A stretch of DNA of 64,000 nucleotides from Lateolabrax maculatus (lineage: Eukaryota > Chordata > Actinopteri > Acropomatiformes > Lateolabracidae): positions 3,472,001 to 3,536,000 of the forward strand of contig CM062198.1 in assembly GCA_031216445.1 (NCBI GenBank), in the 5' to 3' direction. How positions within the stretch are numbered: position 1 is the first letter of the stretch; the number at the start of each line of letters is the position of its first letter. A program made the position numbers and the translations under genes. This document shows, piece by piece, positions 12,021 to 22,868 of the stretch. The notes below the pieces were generated by a model. It was not told the origin of the DNA and did no database searches. It saw only the letters and a program-made list of their open reading frames with translations.

Positions 12021-12745
12021 GGAGGAGAGAGGGGGAGAGGGGAGACAGAACAGGAGGAGAGACAACAAATCAGACTAATAATAATAACAACTGCAGCAGT
12101 GAGTGTGGAGCAGGAACATGGGGGCAGTAGACGGCCGGCAATCACAGATCCAGACTCTACAGCTCCAGAGGCGGAAATACCTGCAGAAAGTGAGAAGGCG
12201 AAAAAACACAGAAAGCACAAGGACTACCAGGAAGAAGTGGAGTTGGTAACCTGTATTAGTGGGATAGGAATGCGTACAGATAGAGAGGGAGAGGAGGAGA
12301 GAGAAGCTCAGTGCGTCCTAGGAAGTCCCCCAGCAGTCTTAAGCCTATAACAGCATAACTAAGGGATGGTTCAGGACTCACCTGAGCCAGCCCTAACTAT
12401 AGGCTTTATCAAAAAAGGGGGGGAGAGAGGGGGAGAGGGGAGACAGAGCAGGAGGAGAGACAACAAATCAGACTAATAATAATAATAACTGCAGCAGTGA
12501 GTGTGGAGCAGGAACATGGGGGCAGTAGACGGCCGGCAATCACAGATCCAGAATCTACAGCTCCAGAGGCAGAAAGTGAGAAGGCAAAAAAGCACAAAAG
12601 ATAAAAATGCGTACAGATAGAGAGAGAGAAGAGGAGAGAGAAGCTCAGTGCATCATGGGAAATCCCACGGCAGTCTAAGCCTATAACAGCATAACTAAGG
12701 GATGGTTCAGGATCTGAGCCAGCCCTAACTATAACCTTTATCAAA
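12021..12745. repeat. Tandem duplication within the L2 3' UTR (period about 0.4 kb)
   Basis: The segment from 12021 (GGAGGAGAGAGGGGGAGAGG) through the CCAGCCCTAACTATA block near 12400 is repeated from 12417 to 12745, including GTGTGGAGCAGGAACATGGG and GACGGCCGGCAATCACAGAT. The second copy lacks about 50 bp around 12220-12270 of the first and carries scattered substitutions, so the duplication is not brand new. Confidence 0.85.
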
Positions 12746-13416
12746 GAGGAATGCTTTTATCATACTCTTAAACGAAGAGAGGGTGTCTGCCTCCCGAACC
12801 CAAACTGGGAGCTGGTTCCACAGAAGAGGAGCTTGATAACTAAAGGCTCTGGCTCCCATTCTACTTTTAGAGACTTTAAGTACCACAAGTAACCCTGCAT
12901 TCTGTGAGCGTAGTGCTCTAGTGGGGTAATACGGTACTATGAGCTCTTTAAGATACGATGGTGCCTGACCAATAAGAGCTTTGTAAGTGAGATTTCACAG
13001 GGAGCCAGTGCAGAGAAGTTAATATTGGGAAAATATGTTCTCTTTTTCTAGTTACTCTCAGTACATGTGCAGCTGCATTCTGGATCAGCTGGAGAGTTTT
13101 TAGAGACTTATCAGGGCAGCCCGATAATAAGGAATTACAGTAATCCAACCTGGAAGTAACAAATGCATGGACTAGTTTTTCTGCGTCTTTTTAATACAGG
13201 ATATGCCTGATTATTATTATGTTATGAAGGTGGAAGAAGGCAGTCCTTGAAGTCTGTTTTATATGGGCATTAAAGGACATGTCCTGATCAAATGTTTCTC
13301 CTAAATTTGTTACAGTGGTGCTAGAGGCCAGGGCAATGCCATCTACAGTAACTATATCTATAGAGAATGCATCTCGCAGGTGTTTAGGACCCAGAACAAT
13401 AACAGTACAGTACAGC
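12745..13416 (-). pseudogene. L2-type ORF2 C-terminal remnant
   Basis: The antisense frame at 12948-13148 reads MDYCNSLLSGCPDKSLKTLQ, then LIQNAAAHVLRVTRKREH and LTSLHWLPVKS. This is the conserved L2 C-terminal domain (DYCNSLL, QNAAARVL, LHWLPV). The frame is broken on both sides. Upstream, about 13416-13300 holds the VDGIALASSTTV block and downstream, about 12930-12760 holds the PVWVREADT block in other frames. It probably assists RNA binding in live relatives. Non-functional here. Confidence 0.8.
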
Positions 13417-14695
13417 CTTTTTCAATTAATCCTACACCTGATGCTGTGGACAAATACGAGTATAAACAGCATCAGTCAGTGTGTTTCTTTTAGTGTTTTG
13501 CATTGAAATCTAAAACTAAACTCATTCTTGGTTTAAACTTGTGTTCTGACAAAAGATACAATGTCACACTGGCCCATATTCACACTTTTGCAACAGTAGA
13601 AAAAAATTAGCAGAGTTCTCCTCTTCCAACCACCTGTTCTGTCATTTCACTCATGGATGAGCACAATGTGAAATAAACTGTATAGTCTATGAAGATGAGT
13701 CATATCCATGATGATTTTTACATCTCCTGCCAGATTGGTTAAGAAAGCAGTGAGAATTAGCCAAGCGATGAACAAGAAACAAGAACAAGAGACCTTATTA
13801 AATTCTACATGTACTGTAGCTGACAGAGGAAATTATGCCTTGCAACAGGGCATCATTCAAAAATGTAATTTCCATTGAGAGACGGCTATTAAGAGAATAA
13901 ATTAAATCTCAATCCTGCCAATTTGCAAAAAAGCTATAAAGTAGGATATCTAAACCTGCCATGTAACATGTAATATATGTGATCTGTCTTAGTTCTCCAT
14001 CCAACTGATGGAACAACGTAATCAGCAAAGATGTGGGGCTCATTGCTGATGCATCAGCATAGATTATGTTTAGAAAATTTGTCTTTTTCAGAGTGCACAA
14101 AATTGGCTACTAATATATCAGTGGAAAACGATACTACATTATCATCCTGTCATCCTCAGTAAAAATTTCTTGAAAGTTAAGTCATTAATGAACATTAAAG
14201 AAAAGATTTGTTGGTTCAGATAGCGCTACCCATGTGGTAATATACATTACATTTACAACACTTTACATTATGACCAGCACCACAGATGCCTGTGCAGATA
14301 TTGTAGAAAGAAGTATCAACGTTCTTGTCATCAATTGGTTTCCAATTTCTCAGTATGGTAAAACTCAGAGGTTCCCAATCCCTGGCCCTCGAGTGGTATC
14401 TAGCCTCAGAACCTTTGGCAGTCTCAAGCTGAATAATGGTTTATTTTTAATCTTAGAGGCCTTAGAGAGCAGTTACCTTAAACTTGGTGAAGTCTGTGCT
14501 GCATTCTTCTTTATCCCTCCCAGTCAATTTCCCAACAACAATATATTGACTTTTAATTAAATAGATCATCAGTAACCAGTCCACCATGACCTTCTGTCAG
14601 CCTTCAGCACTACTTGAGGTCTATCTGTATTTTTTTATGTAGTATGTAACCACAATAAAACACATACCAAGTTGTTAAATTTTGTGTGCATCCAC
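13417..14695. other. Unique AT-rich DNA between L2 and duplicated segment
   Basis: No recognisable coding sequence. This is the segment (Y in the findings) that separates the A and X blocks in their first occurrence and is missing between their second copies. Confidence 0.5.
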
Positions 14696-15113
14696 GCTTT
14701 ATTTCATTTTCTTCATTTTATAACTCATATTAGAACAGAAGTTCCTCAATCAGAATCTGATGCAGCTAATTAACAAGTGCCAAAGTATCGCAATTATCCG
14801 CCTGCATGTATTTCTGATTACTTGTAACACTGGCGGTCAATCCATGATAGTTTGGGCTGAAAGTGTACAAGGGCGGGTGCATTCAGTCCCATGCTTGTCC
14901 CCCGCCCTCTTTCCCTGCACTTTCAAAGTGGCCTCCATATGACGTATGCTGTGACACAATACCAAGGGCTGAGGGGAAGTGAATGAGGGGAAGTGGAACT
15001 ACTAATGCCAGAGATGCTAACAGATGTCCTTCTGAATTGGGGACTAAGGATAGCGGTCCTGCACTGTTCTTGCTGGATAACATTTTTGGTGAACAGACTC
15101 AAGCCTTTGATCA
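14696..15113. repeat. Duplicated block X, first copy
   Basis: 418 bp from GCTTTATTTCATTTTCTTC to CAAGCCTTTGATCA. It recurs at 15809-16226 with a constant offset of 1113 and no difference that I could see. It encodes nothing I recognise. Confidence 0.93.
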
Positions 15114-15115
15114 TG

Positions 15116-15810
15116 GCCCTAACTATAACCTTTATCAAAGAGGAATGCTTTTATCATACTCTTAAACGAAGAGAGGGTGTCTGCCTCCCGAACCCAAACT
15201 GGGAGCTGGTTCCACAGAAGAGGAGCTTGATAACTAAAGGCTCTGGCTCCCATTCTACTTTTAGAGACTTTAAGTACCACAAGTAACCCTGCATTCTGTG
15301 AGCGTAGTGCTCTAGTGGGGTAATACGGTACTATGAGCTCTTTAAGATACGATGGTGCCTGACCAATAAGAGCTTTGTAAGTGAGATTTCACAGGGAGCC
15401 AGTGCAGAGAAGTTAATATTGGGAAAATATGTTCTCTTTTTCTAGTTACTCTCAGTACATGTGCAGCTGCATTCTGGATCAGCTGGAGAGTTTTTAGAGA
15501 CTTATCAGGGCAGCCCGATAATAAGGAATTACAGTAATCCAACCTGGAAGTAACAAATGCATGGACTAGTTTTTCTGCGTCTTTTTAATACAGGATATGC
15601 CTGATTATTATTATGTTATGAAGGTGGAAGAAGGCAGTCCTTGAAGTCTGTTTTATATGGGCATTAAAGGACATGTCCTGATCAAATGTTTCTCCTAAAT
15701 TTGTTACAGTGGTGCTAGAGGCCAGGGCAATGCCATCTACAGTAACTATATCTATAGAGAATGCATCTCGCAGGTGTTTAGGACCCAGAACAATAACAGT
15801 ACAGTACAGC
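15116..15810 (-). mobile_element. Duplicated L2 segment (copy A' of 12722-13416)
   Basis: 695 bp of the family-B L2 C-terminal region, matching 12722-13416 at a constant offset of 2394. It looks identical by eye, down to the same 66-codon antisense frame (15342-15542). Its ends are not LINE ends, so it arose by DNA duplication rather than retrotransposition. It sits between the two X copies. Confidence 0.93.
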
Positions 15811-16226
15811 TTTATTTCATTTTCTTCATTTTATAACTCATATTAGAACAGAAGTTCCTCAATCAGAATCTGATGCAGCTAATTAACAAGTGCCAAAGTA
15901 TCGCAATTATCCGCCTGCATGTATTTCTGATTACTTGTAACACTGGCGGTCAATCCATGATAGTTTGGGCTGAAAGTGTACAAGGGCGGGTGCATTCAGT
16001 CCCATGCTTGTCCCCCGCCCTCTTTCCCTGCACTTTCAAAGTGGCCTCCATATGACGTATGCTGTGACACAATACCAAGGGCTGAGGGGAAGTGAATGAG
16101 GGGAAGTGGAACTACTAATGCCAGAGATGCTAACAGATGTCCTTCTGAATTGGGGACTAAGGATAGCGGTCCTGCACTGTTCTTGCTGGATAACATTTTT
16201 GGTGAACAGACTCAAGCCTTTGATCA
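15809..16226. repeat. Duplicated block X, second copy
   Basis: Second copy of 14696-15113. At the A'-X' junction the two parents share only GC (microhomology). At the X-A' junction two unexplained bases (TG, 15114-15115) are present. Confidence 0.93.
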
Positions 16227-17502
16227 GAATATTTCAAGACATTTTCATCAGGAATAAATAAATGTTAATCTGTGTGAATGGGAATAAATGTAATTTTGAG
16301 TCAAGTGCCTAGAGTCGGACTGGCCATTGGGAACCCTGGTGGACAGGGACTTTGATTGTGCCCCAGCATTGGCTTGTCCATACCTGATGCCCATACACCG
16401 CCTATGATCTGACTCACTTAATAAGTAATCCCATACAGGATTTAGATATTGTAAAAAACACTGACAACCATCAGCCAGTCAGCATGTTTGCCTATCATGT
16501 GTGCTGTGACAGAACCAGAAAGGCTTGTGGAGTCACTTGTTCTGTACGCTACAGTTGTTGTGTGACTGCCTCCTCAGCTCACTTGACCGAGTGCTGACCT
16601 TGCTGACGATCGCTGACGCCACTCCTGCAGCTATTATCTGTTGCCTATAGCCAGATTGAGACAGGCTATTTCCAGATGACACAAAGAGCATTTCTAACCT
16701 CTATGTCATAGAGCAGTGTTCTCCATGACTCATGTAAATAAATCTTTTCATCTAGACCCCCCCACATCGATTATGGAACAGAAAGGATACAGAAGTGTCG
16801 TGAAAAATTGAAGCAAGATGCTAAACTCATCTGTGTGTGATCATGCATGTGTGTGTGCTTAAAACTGCCATGGGCTTTAATGTGTAGAAAGGATTTAACA
16901 GTAAAAAGAATGTAATCCATTGGCCTTGGATATTTCCCTTGAAGGCCAGGCCCCATCCCCACTGTGAGTGAAGCTGTGCTGGCAGTGAGTCATATGGCAT
17001 GCCTCAGTCTGCTTCACCTATCAACATTAATAACATGTTTTTATGAGGAGTGCAGGTCAGTGTTAAGCTGTCCTCTGTGAGCATGCTTTATCCGGAGGAT
17101 CACCAGTAGTGCCTGGACTTAAATGGGTCAAAGATCACAACTTACCACCCAGAGCCACTGCAAACAGACTGCACACAGTATCTGAGCACATCAGTCTCCA
17201 TGTCACTGCTGTACAGGAAGACTTTCACTATAAGACAAAAAATGAATATAGTGTTTCTATTTATTTATAACCACTTACATCCTGTATGATGTGCACTGAT
17301 TGAATTCTGTCATTTCACTGGAGGGCTTTGAATTGAAAATTGCCACTGCACGTACTTGCTTGACCTAGTTACAATGTGGCTGCTTTCCTTTGAGTGATAC
17401 TTTAAAATATAAGTGGGCTAAAATTGATATATTGTTGGTGAATTATTTGACTCCCCTTTTAAATTTTGTCGGGCCATTTCAGATCCACCCAAATATTATA
17501 CT
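16227..17502. other. Unique DNA, no recognisable gene
   Basis: No coding or repeat assignment. Confidence 0.45.
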
Positions 17503-17600
17503 TCAAGGTTCAAGATCAATTTATTTGACAACACAGGGTTGCACAATGAAATGAAAGTTGTAAACCCTTCATGCCCCATACATACACAGAACACATATAA
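17503..17600 (-). mobile_element. Probable LINE 3' tail
   Basis: TTCAAGGTTCAAGATCAATTTATTTG is a short tail repeat followed by the reverse complement of an AATAAATTGATC-type terminus. This is the pattern left by 5'-truncated LINE insertions on the minus strand. The upstream part is too diverged to name. Confidence 0.4.
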
Positions 17601-18540
17601 AGATAAATAAATTGAGAATAGAACAGGATCAAATATAAAATAAAAACAACATATTCAATTAGTTATACACAGTACATATATACATATATACACCCAGGAA
17701 ATAATTCTGTAAAGCATTTTTTGAAATTGCATCTGGTGGAATGTAAACAACAACAACAACAACAAGGCAGTGTTGACAATAGGGCCTTCACATTAAAACT
17801 TCCACATCTGGGAAACATTGTTTATCAACACAGAGTCTTCCTCCCCTTGTCTTGTTGGAGTTTTGCGTTTCTCTCGGCTCTCACAGTCTGCTAGTCAATT
17901 GCAATAGTTTATCCATTGAGATGGAGCCAGGTGTCTGTAAAAATGTGGGCACAACATACCCAAAAATTCTCACACTTACTACTTAACTGAGAAGATCATA
18001 TGTTTCTCCAAGACAGGTTTATTCAACTAATATGTTTTATATTTTTTCTCATGGATGTTGTTCTGTTACTGATAAAATATTATTTTTGACATGTCTGGGT
18101 CATGGGAGTTTGTTCATTTGCAGGAATGTACCTGTTTTTTTTGCAAAGTGTTGCTCCCTTGCCTATAGTTCACATGGTCAAACAATAGTGACTTTGCCTT
18201 TAATGTCTGGCCGCCTCTGAAAATCTGTTTCTCTCTAATCCTCTTCCTATTAATTCTTTCCTGTACATTAATGTTATCCTTTGGTACCCAGGTTCGTTAA
18301 TACTTCACCATACTTCTTTATCACAAGGAAAAATACGGCGGATACATTATCCTATACATTTTAAATATATTTCCTGTCGTGTATCATGATCAGCTCGTCT
18401 ACTGTATGCGATGAGACAGCAATTACAGTAGCCCATGGTACAGTAAAATATGCTGTATATATTCCTTTGTTGCTATTATTTACTTTAACAATAAGAGAGG
18501 TTGTGTTCAGTTTATGGATGCCCTTTCTGGGTAGCCGGTC
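17601..18540. other. Unique AT-rich DNA with small (CAA)n
   Basis: A (CAA)n stretch lies at about 17746-17765. No gene recognised. Confidence 0.45.
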
Positions 18541-18590
18541 TGCCAGGGGCTAGATAGATAGATTACTTTATTCATCCCCGAAGGGAAATT
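18541..18590 (-). mobile_element. LINE 3' tail with GATA repeat
   Basis: TAGATAGATAGATTACTTTATTCATCCCCGAAGGGAAATT is, in reverse, a TTCCC-TTCGGGGATGAATAAAGT terminus followed by a TCTA tail, typical of several fish non-LTR elements. Only about 50 bp remain, directly in front of the family-A LINE. Confidence 0.5.
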
Positions 18591-19402
18591 AGGCTATGCC
18601 ACGGAACTGTCTGTTTTCGTTGCCGTGGCACTGCCGCCTCGCTCCATCTAGTATCTGTTCTTTTGGTACGTGCTTTTTAAATCGATGCCATTATCGGCGT
18701 GTTTGCCACTAAATGCTACAGTCTATCCTCCAATTACACAAACATCCTCCCTGGACTACCGTCAACAGATCTGCTCCCAGGACTCCCAGGTTTGATCCAC
18801 AGCGCTGCTTCGTTGTCCTGCACGAGCCCACCTGCTCATCCTGCCCGGATCTTTCCGTCCCAGCATGGTTAGCAGGCTCGGGCTGGTCTTTTCCGCTAGC
18901 CACCACTGCACCAGGTTGACCTCCATTCTCCGGACAGGTTCGTCAAGCTAACAGGCTGGTAGCCCCTCCATGCTACCGCTCTTCCTCACTGGACTGCTGG
19001 CGTCCTGCCGCTGCTATGCTGTGGGTCATCCCTTGGATACTCCTGGGTTGGACATCGCTTCTCTTTTCACCGACACCCGGCTCTTGATCACAAGCTAATG
19101 CTAGCTTTATCCCGCCGTAGTACTCCACCTCAGATCTTCACAACCTCAACAACCACCTCCGTCCGGACTGCATGGAGATACTCAAAGAAAACGGACTACT
19201 TCGCAGAGGCCATCCTCCATACAGAAGCTCTGGCCGCATGTTTTCTTACAACTTCACGTCCCCAAACTCCATCCCCTCCCCGTGGTCCTGTCGCTCCGAA
19301 GCTTCCTCGTTACATCACCACAACAAACACCACGTGTCCAATCTCCGTCCCCTCCTTTAGTCTTCACAACCCATCACAAAGCAACGTCACCTGAAACTGG
19401 CT

Positions 19403-20167
19403 TTGCTCAACACTCACTCCCTGAACAATAAAAGCCTCCTTCTGAATGAATTCATAACGGACAGTAACCTTGATTTCCTCTGCCTCACTGAAACATGGCA
19501 CAAACCCCTGGACTATTTCTCATTAAACCAGACCACTCCCACAGGATTCACATACATCGACAAATCTCGTCCTGAGGGACGGGGAGGTGGCGTTGCTGCT
19601 GTTTACAGGAAGGACATTAAAACAGCCACCATTCCCATTTCTGCCACTCATTCTTTTGAACGTCTTGCCTTCAAACTCTCTGGTCCCACTCCTCTGGTCA
19701 CTGCTGTTATTTACCGCCCTCCCAAACCAAACCCTTCCTTTCTCTCTGACTTCTCGGATTTTCTGACCCAGCTATGTGCCATCTCACCTTCCGTCCTCCT
19801 ATTAGGTGATTTCAACATCCATATTGATGACACTGACTGTAAATCTGCCACAGAATTCCTGGAACTACTACAGTGCTTCAGCTTCACACAACATATCAAC
19901 TTCCCCACTCACAGCCGTGGTCACATCCTGGACTTGGTCTGCTACACTGGTCTCGCTATACATCAATTCTCCGGCTTCAACCTCAACATCTCTGACCACC
20001 TGGCTATCACCATGGATATTGACATCCCTACCCCCATCCGAAAGACAAATTCAATATATCCTTCAGAAATCTCAAATCTATCTCCCACACAACTCTTTCA
20101 GCCTCTCTTGCCAGTTCATTGTCTGCCTTCCCTCCCCCACTGTCTGATAATCCCTCCGATCTTGTAA
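19403..20167 (+). pseudogene. L2 ORF2 endonuclease domain
   Basis: 254-codon frame with the apurinic-endonuclease-like signature that nicks target DNA for LINE integration: LNTHSLNNKS at the start (family NxRSL block), LCLTETWHKP (catalytic Glu), GGGVAAVYRKDI, VIYRPPKPN, LLGDFNIHID (catalytic Asp/Asn) and ISDHLAI (catalytic Asp-His). All expected blocks are present in order within about 220 residues, so this domain is the best-preserved coding part of the window. The frame then ends at 20167. The linker continues in another frame at 20119-20340 (APWYTPELHQMKPRKRQLER). Confidence 0.9.
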
Positions 20168-20620
20168 ACTACTACAATGACACACTCTCCTCCTGTCTTG
20201 ATCAGCTGGCTCCCATTAAAACCAAAACTGTCTCATTTACACACTCAGCTCCCTGGTATACTCCTGAACTTCACCAAATGAAGCCCCGTAAGCGCCAACT
20301 TGAAAGACTCGAAGAAAACAAGACAAGAAAACAGGTTTAACAGTCCATCTCGAAGCCTACACGACTACCTTCAACAATACAAAGACGCTCTCATCTCAGC
20401 CCGGTCCAGCACTACTCAGGCATCATACACTCTGGCTCCTCAAACCCAGGGACAACACCTCCAAATCCTTCACAGTGGACAAGTGCAACTCCTTCCTTTC
20501 ATTATTCCAAAACAACAATTGACACTATTTACAGCAACCTGAATACATCCCCCACCCTTTCCACCCATCCACCTGCACCCCCCTCTTCCACACCTCAGCC
20601 CCTCTCTCAGTTCTCCTCTG
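20119..20620 (+). pseudogene. L2 ORF2 linker, frameshifted
   Basis: It connects endonuclease and RT. SDLVNYYNDTLSSCLDQLAP and TKTVSFTHSAPWYTPELH (20119-20340) are typical L2 linker blocks. After 20340 the coding frame shifts and reads KCNSFLS-like linker sequence toward 20600. At about 20640 the sequence jumps from a linker position to TAILKKPGLDHD, so the usual segment before the RT fingers (the DPIPT block seen in family B at about 8990) is deleted. Confidence 0.7.
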
Positions 20621-21495
20621 TGTCCCCAATGGAGCTGTCGACCTTCACAGCAATCCTCAAAAAACCTGGACTTGACCATGACTACTTGAAGAATTTCTGG
20701 CCCATCTCCAATCTACCATTTTTGTCAAAAATACTGGAACGTGTTGTCGCCTCACAACTCAAAGCCCACCTCATCCGCAATGATCTGTTCGAGCCATTTC
20801 AATCTGGCTTCTGCTCACAGCACAGCACTGAAACAGCCCTCCTCAAAGTCACCAATGACCTCCTCCTCTCCTCAGACTCTGGTCACCTCAACATTCTCAT
20901 TCTCCTCGATCTCACTGCAGCTTTCGGCACCATCAACCACAACATTCTTCTCTCCCGCCTCGAATCCTCCCTCAACATCACCGGTACTGCTCTTTCCTGG
21001 CTTAAATCATATCTTACAAACAGAAAACAGTTCATCAGCATCAACAACTGCACCTCCTTCACCGCTCCTGTGTCACAAGGCGTCCCCCTGGGTTCAGTGC
21101 TTGGTCCTCTCCTCTTCATCCTTTACTTGCTCCCTCTTGGCGACATCATACGTCAACATGGTCTCCACTTCCACTGTTACGCCGATGATGTGCAGCTCTA
21201 CATTTCCACCAAATCCATTACCACTGCTACTCACTCCACTCTGACCAACTGCTTCACTGACATTAAATCATGGATGCAAACCAACTTCCTCAAACTCAAC
21301 GGTGATAAATCTGACATGATCATCATCGGTCCCATATCCCTCACTAAAACCAGTCCCAACTTCTGTTTCACCATTGACAACTCCACTCTGTCTCCCTCCC
21401 CATACATCCCCCATACCTCGGAGTCATGTTTGACAGCAACCTCTATTTTGAACACCACGTTAGCCAAATCACCAGAACTGCCTTTTTCCACCTAA
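20620..21495 (+). pseudogene. L2 ORF2 reverse transcriptase domain
   Basis: 291-codon open frame with RT blocks in order: ILKKPGLD, SNLPFLSKILERVVASQLK, FQSGFCSQHSTETALLKVTN, motif A LLDLTAAFGTINHNILL, TALSWLKSYLTNRKQFISI, VSQGVPLGSVLGPLLFILYL, motif C HCYADDVQLYIS, and WMQTNFLKLNGDKSDMIIIG. Motif A has Gly where the family usually has the second Asp (AAFDT), and the fingers block has FWPISN for FRPISN. Both suggest decay after insertion. The frame is lost at about 21420, where the LGVMFD block continues in the next frame. Confidence 0.9.
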
Positions 21496-21840
21496 AAAAC
21501 ATAGCCCGTCTACGCCCATCACTCTCCTCATCTGCTGCTGAGACTCTGATCCATGCCTTCATCACCTCCAGAATTGACTACTGCAATAGTGTTTTACTTG
21601 GCACATCATCCAAAGTCCTAAACAAACTCCAATACATCCAGTAGCCTCCACTCCTCTGTCGCCAACCTCCTGTCTCTGCCACTCAGGACCAAACACTGGA
21701 CTTGGGGCGACAGAGCCTTCTCCATAGTTGCCCCCTCACTCTGGAACTCTCTCCCCAAACACATCCGTGACTGCACCGATCCTTCCATGTTCAAATCAAA
21801 AATCAAAACTCACCTTTTTAGAACTGCTTTTAATATGTGA
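21426..21840 (+). pseudogene. L2 ORF2 C-terminal domain with internal deletion
   Basis: MFDSNLYFEHHVSQITRTAF, ARLRPSLSSSAAETLIHAFI and TSRIDYCNSVLLGTSSKVLN are the post-RT L2 blocks. At KLQYIQ (about 21640) the sequence jumps to SSVANLLSLPLRTK and RAFSIVAPSLWNSLPKHIRD in another frame, so the central C-terminal stretch with LHWLPV is missing. The final stop is at about 21838. Confidence 0.82.
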
Positions 21841-21957
21841 TGAATGTACTATGTTTTTTATGTTAATGTATACTATGTTTTTAATGTGTAACTTTTATGA
21901 TGATTTTATTGTATGTAAAGCAACTTTGAGTACCTTGAAAAGCGCTATATAAATAAA

Positions 21958-21959
21958 AT

Positions 21960-21996
<37 letters not shown>
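21958..21996 (+). repeat. (ATT)n LINE tail microsatellite
   Basis: About 13 ATT units directly after the L2 3' UTR; simple-sequence tail of the family-A LINE. Confidence 0.93.
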
Positions 21997-22001
<5 letters not shown>

Positions 22002-22089
22002 CTGATTTGCCAGAGGAAGCTGGGTTTGTATTTTTACTCATCCAGAAGAAACTAAGTAATTTCACTGTAAACCTGGGGTTTTTGTGTAA

Positions 22090-22469
22090 CAAGTCAAATC
22101 AATTATATAGCACCAAATCATAACAGAAGTTATCTCAATAAATTTGTCACATAGAGTAGGTCTAGACCATACTCTTAAAAAAATTACTTATAGAGACCCA
22201 ACAGTTCCAACCATTAGCAGCACTTGGCGACAGTGGCGAGGAAAAACTCTCTTTGACAGGTAGAAACCTTGAGCAGAACCAGGCTCTGGGTGGGTTAAGG
22301 GATGGTTTCAGTTCTCACCTGAACCAGCCCTAACTATAGACTTTATCAAAAAAAGAACGTTTTTAGCATACTCTTAAACAAGGAGAGGGTGTCTGCTTCC
22401 TGAACCTAAACTGGGAGCTGGTTCCACAGAAGAGGAGCTTGATAGCTGAAGGCTCTGGCTCCCATTCTA
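22090..22469 (-). mobile_element. L2 family B, 3' UTR part, left of Tc1 insertion
   Basis: It begins AAGTCAAATCAATTATATAG (reverse of the L2 3' terminus) and follows the 11783 copy block by block: GCACTTGGCGACAGTGGCGA, GAGCAGAACCAGGCTCTGGG, AACCAGCCCTAACTATAG, GGAGCTGGTTCCACAGAAGA. It lacks the roughly 0.3-0.4-kb middle UTR segment found in the 11783 copy. It stops at the TA at 22468-22469, where a Tc1 element is inserted. Confidence 0.87.
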
Positions 22470-22569
22470 CAGTGCATCCAGAAAGTATTCACAGCGCTTC
22501 ACTTTTCCCACATTGTTATATTACAGCCTTATTCGAAAATGGATTAAATTCAATTAATTTCCTCAAAAT

Positions 22570-22572
<3 letters not shown>

Positions 22573-22613
<41 letters not shown>
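22573..22613. repeat. (AC)20 microsatellite inside the Tc1 left TIR
   Basis: The right TIR (near 23664) and the 1580 copy carry only about four TG/AC units at this position. The run of about 20 units is an expansion confined to one arm. Confidence 0.95.
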
Positions 22614-22615
<2 letters not shown>

Positions 22616-22868
22616 ACCCCATAATGACAAAGTGAAAAAGAAAATTGTTTAAAATTGCTGCAAATCTATTAAAAATAAAGAACGAAAATATAACACATAC
22701 ATAAGTATTCACAGCCTTTGCTCAATACTTTTTAAAGCAATTGGCAGCAATTTTAGCCTCAAGTCTTTTTGAGTGTGATGCTACAAGCTTGGCACACTTA
22801 TTTTTGGGCAGTTTCTCCCATTCTTCTTTGCAGGACCTCTCAAGCTCCATCAGGTTGGATGGTGAACG

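Larger units (their letters stand above)
11783..13416 (-). mobile_element. L2-type LINE (family B), 3' half with 3' UTR
   Basis: The plus-strand left end AAGTCAAGTCAATTTTATTT is the reverse complement of an L2 3' terminus (ATAAAATTGACTTGACTT). Going leftward along the element's own direction, 13416-12745 encodes the RT thumb and C-terminal domain, and 12745-11783 is a long 3' UTR. The element is 5'-truncated at 13416, as is usual for LINEs. The same family recurs at 15116-15810, 22090-23979 and (sense) 42750-43215. Confidence 0.85.
18596..21996 (+). mobile_element. L2-type LINE (family A), near full-length but internally deleted
   Basis: A GC-richer block with a 5' region (18596-19390), APE-type endonuclease (19403-20167), RT (20620-21495), C-terminal domain (21426-21840) and a 3' UTR ending GCGCTATATAAATAAAATG followed by an (ATT)n tail. 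Domain order is that of an L2 ORF2. It differs from the AT-richer family B copies nearby in both sequence and 3' tail. Stops, frameshifts and deletions make it inactive. Confidence 0.88.

Noticed and set aside
19098..19394. 98-codon frame before the family-A LINE endonuclease as a possible ORF1
   Set aside because: Ser/Thr/Pro-rich with no zinc-finger, coiled-coil or esterase motif; more likely 5' region or decayed ORF2 leader.
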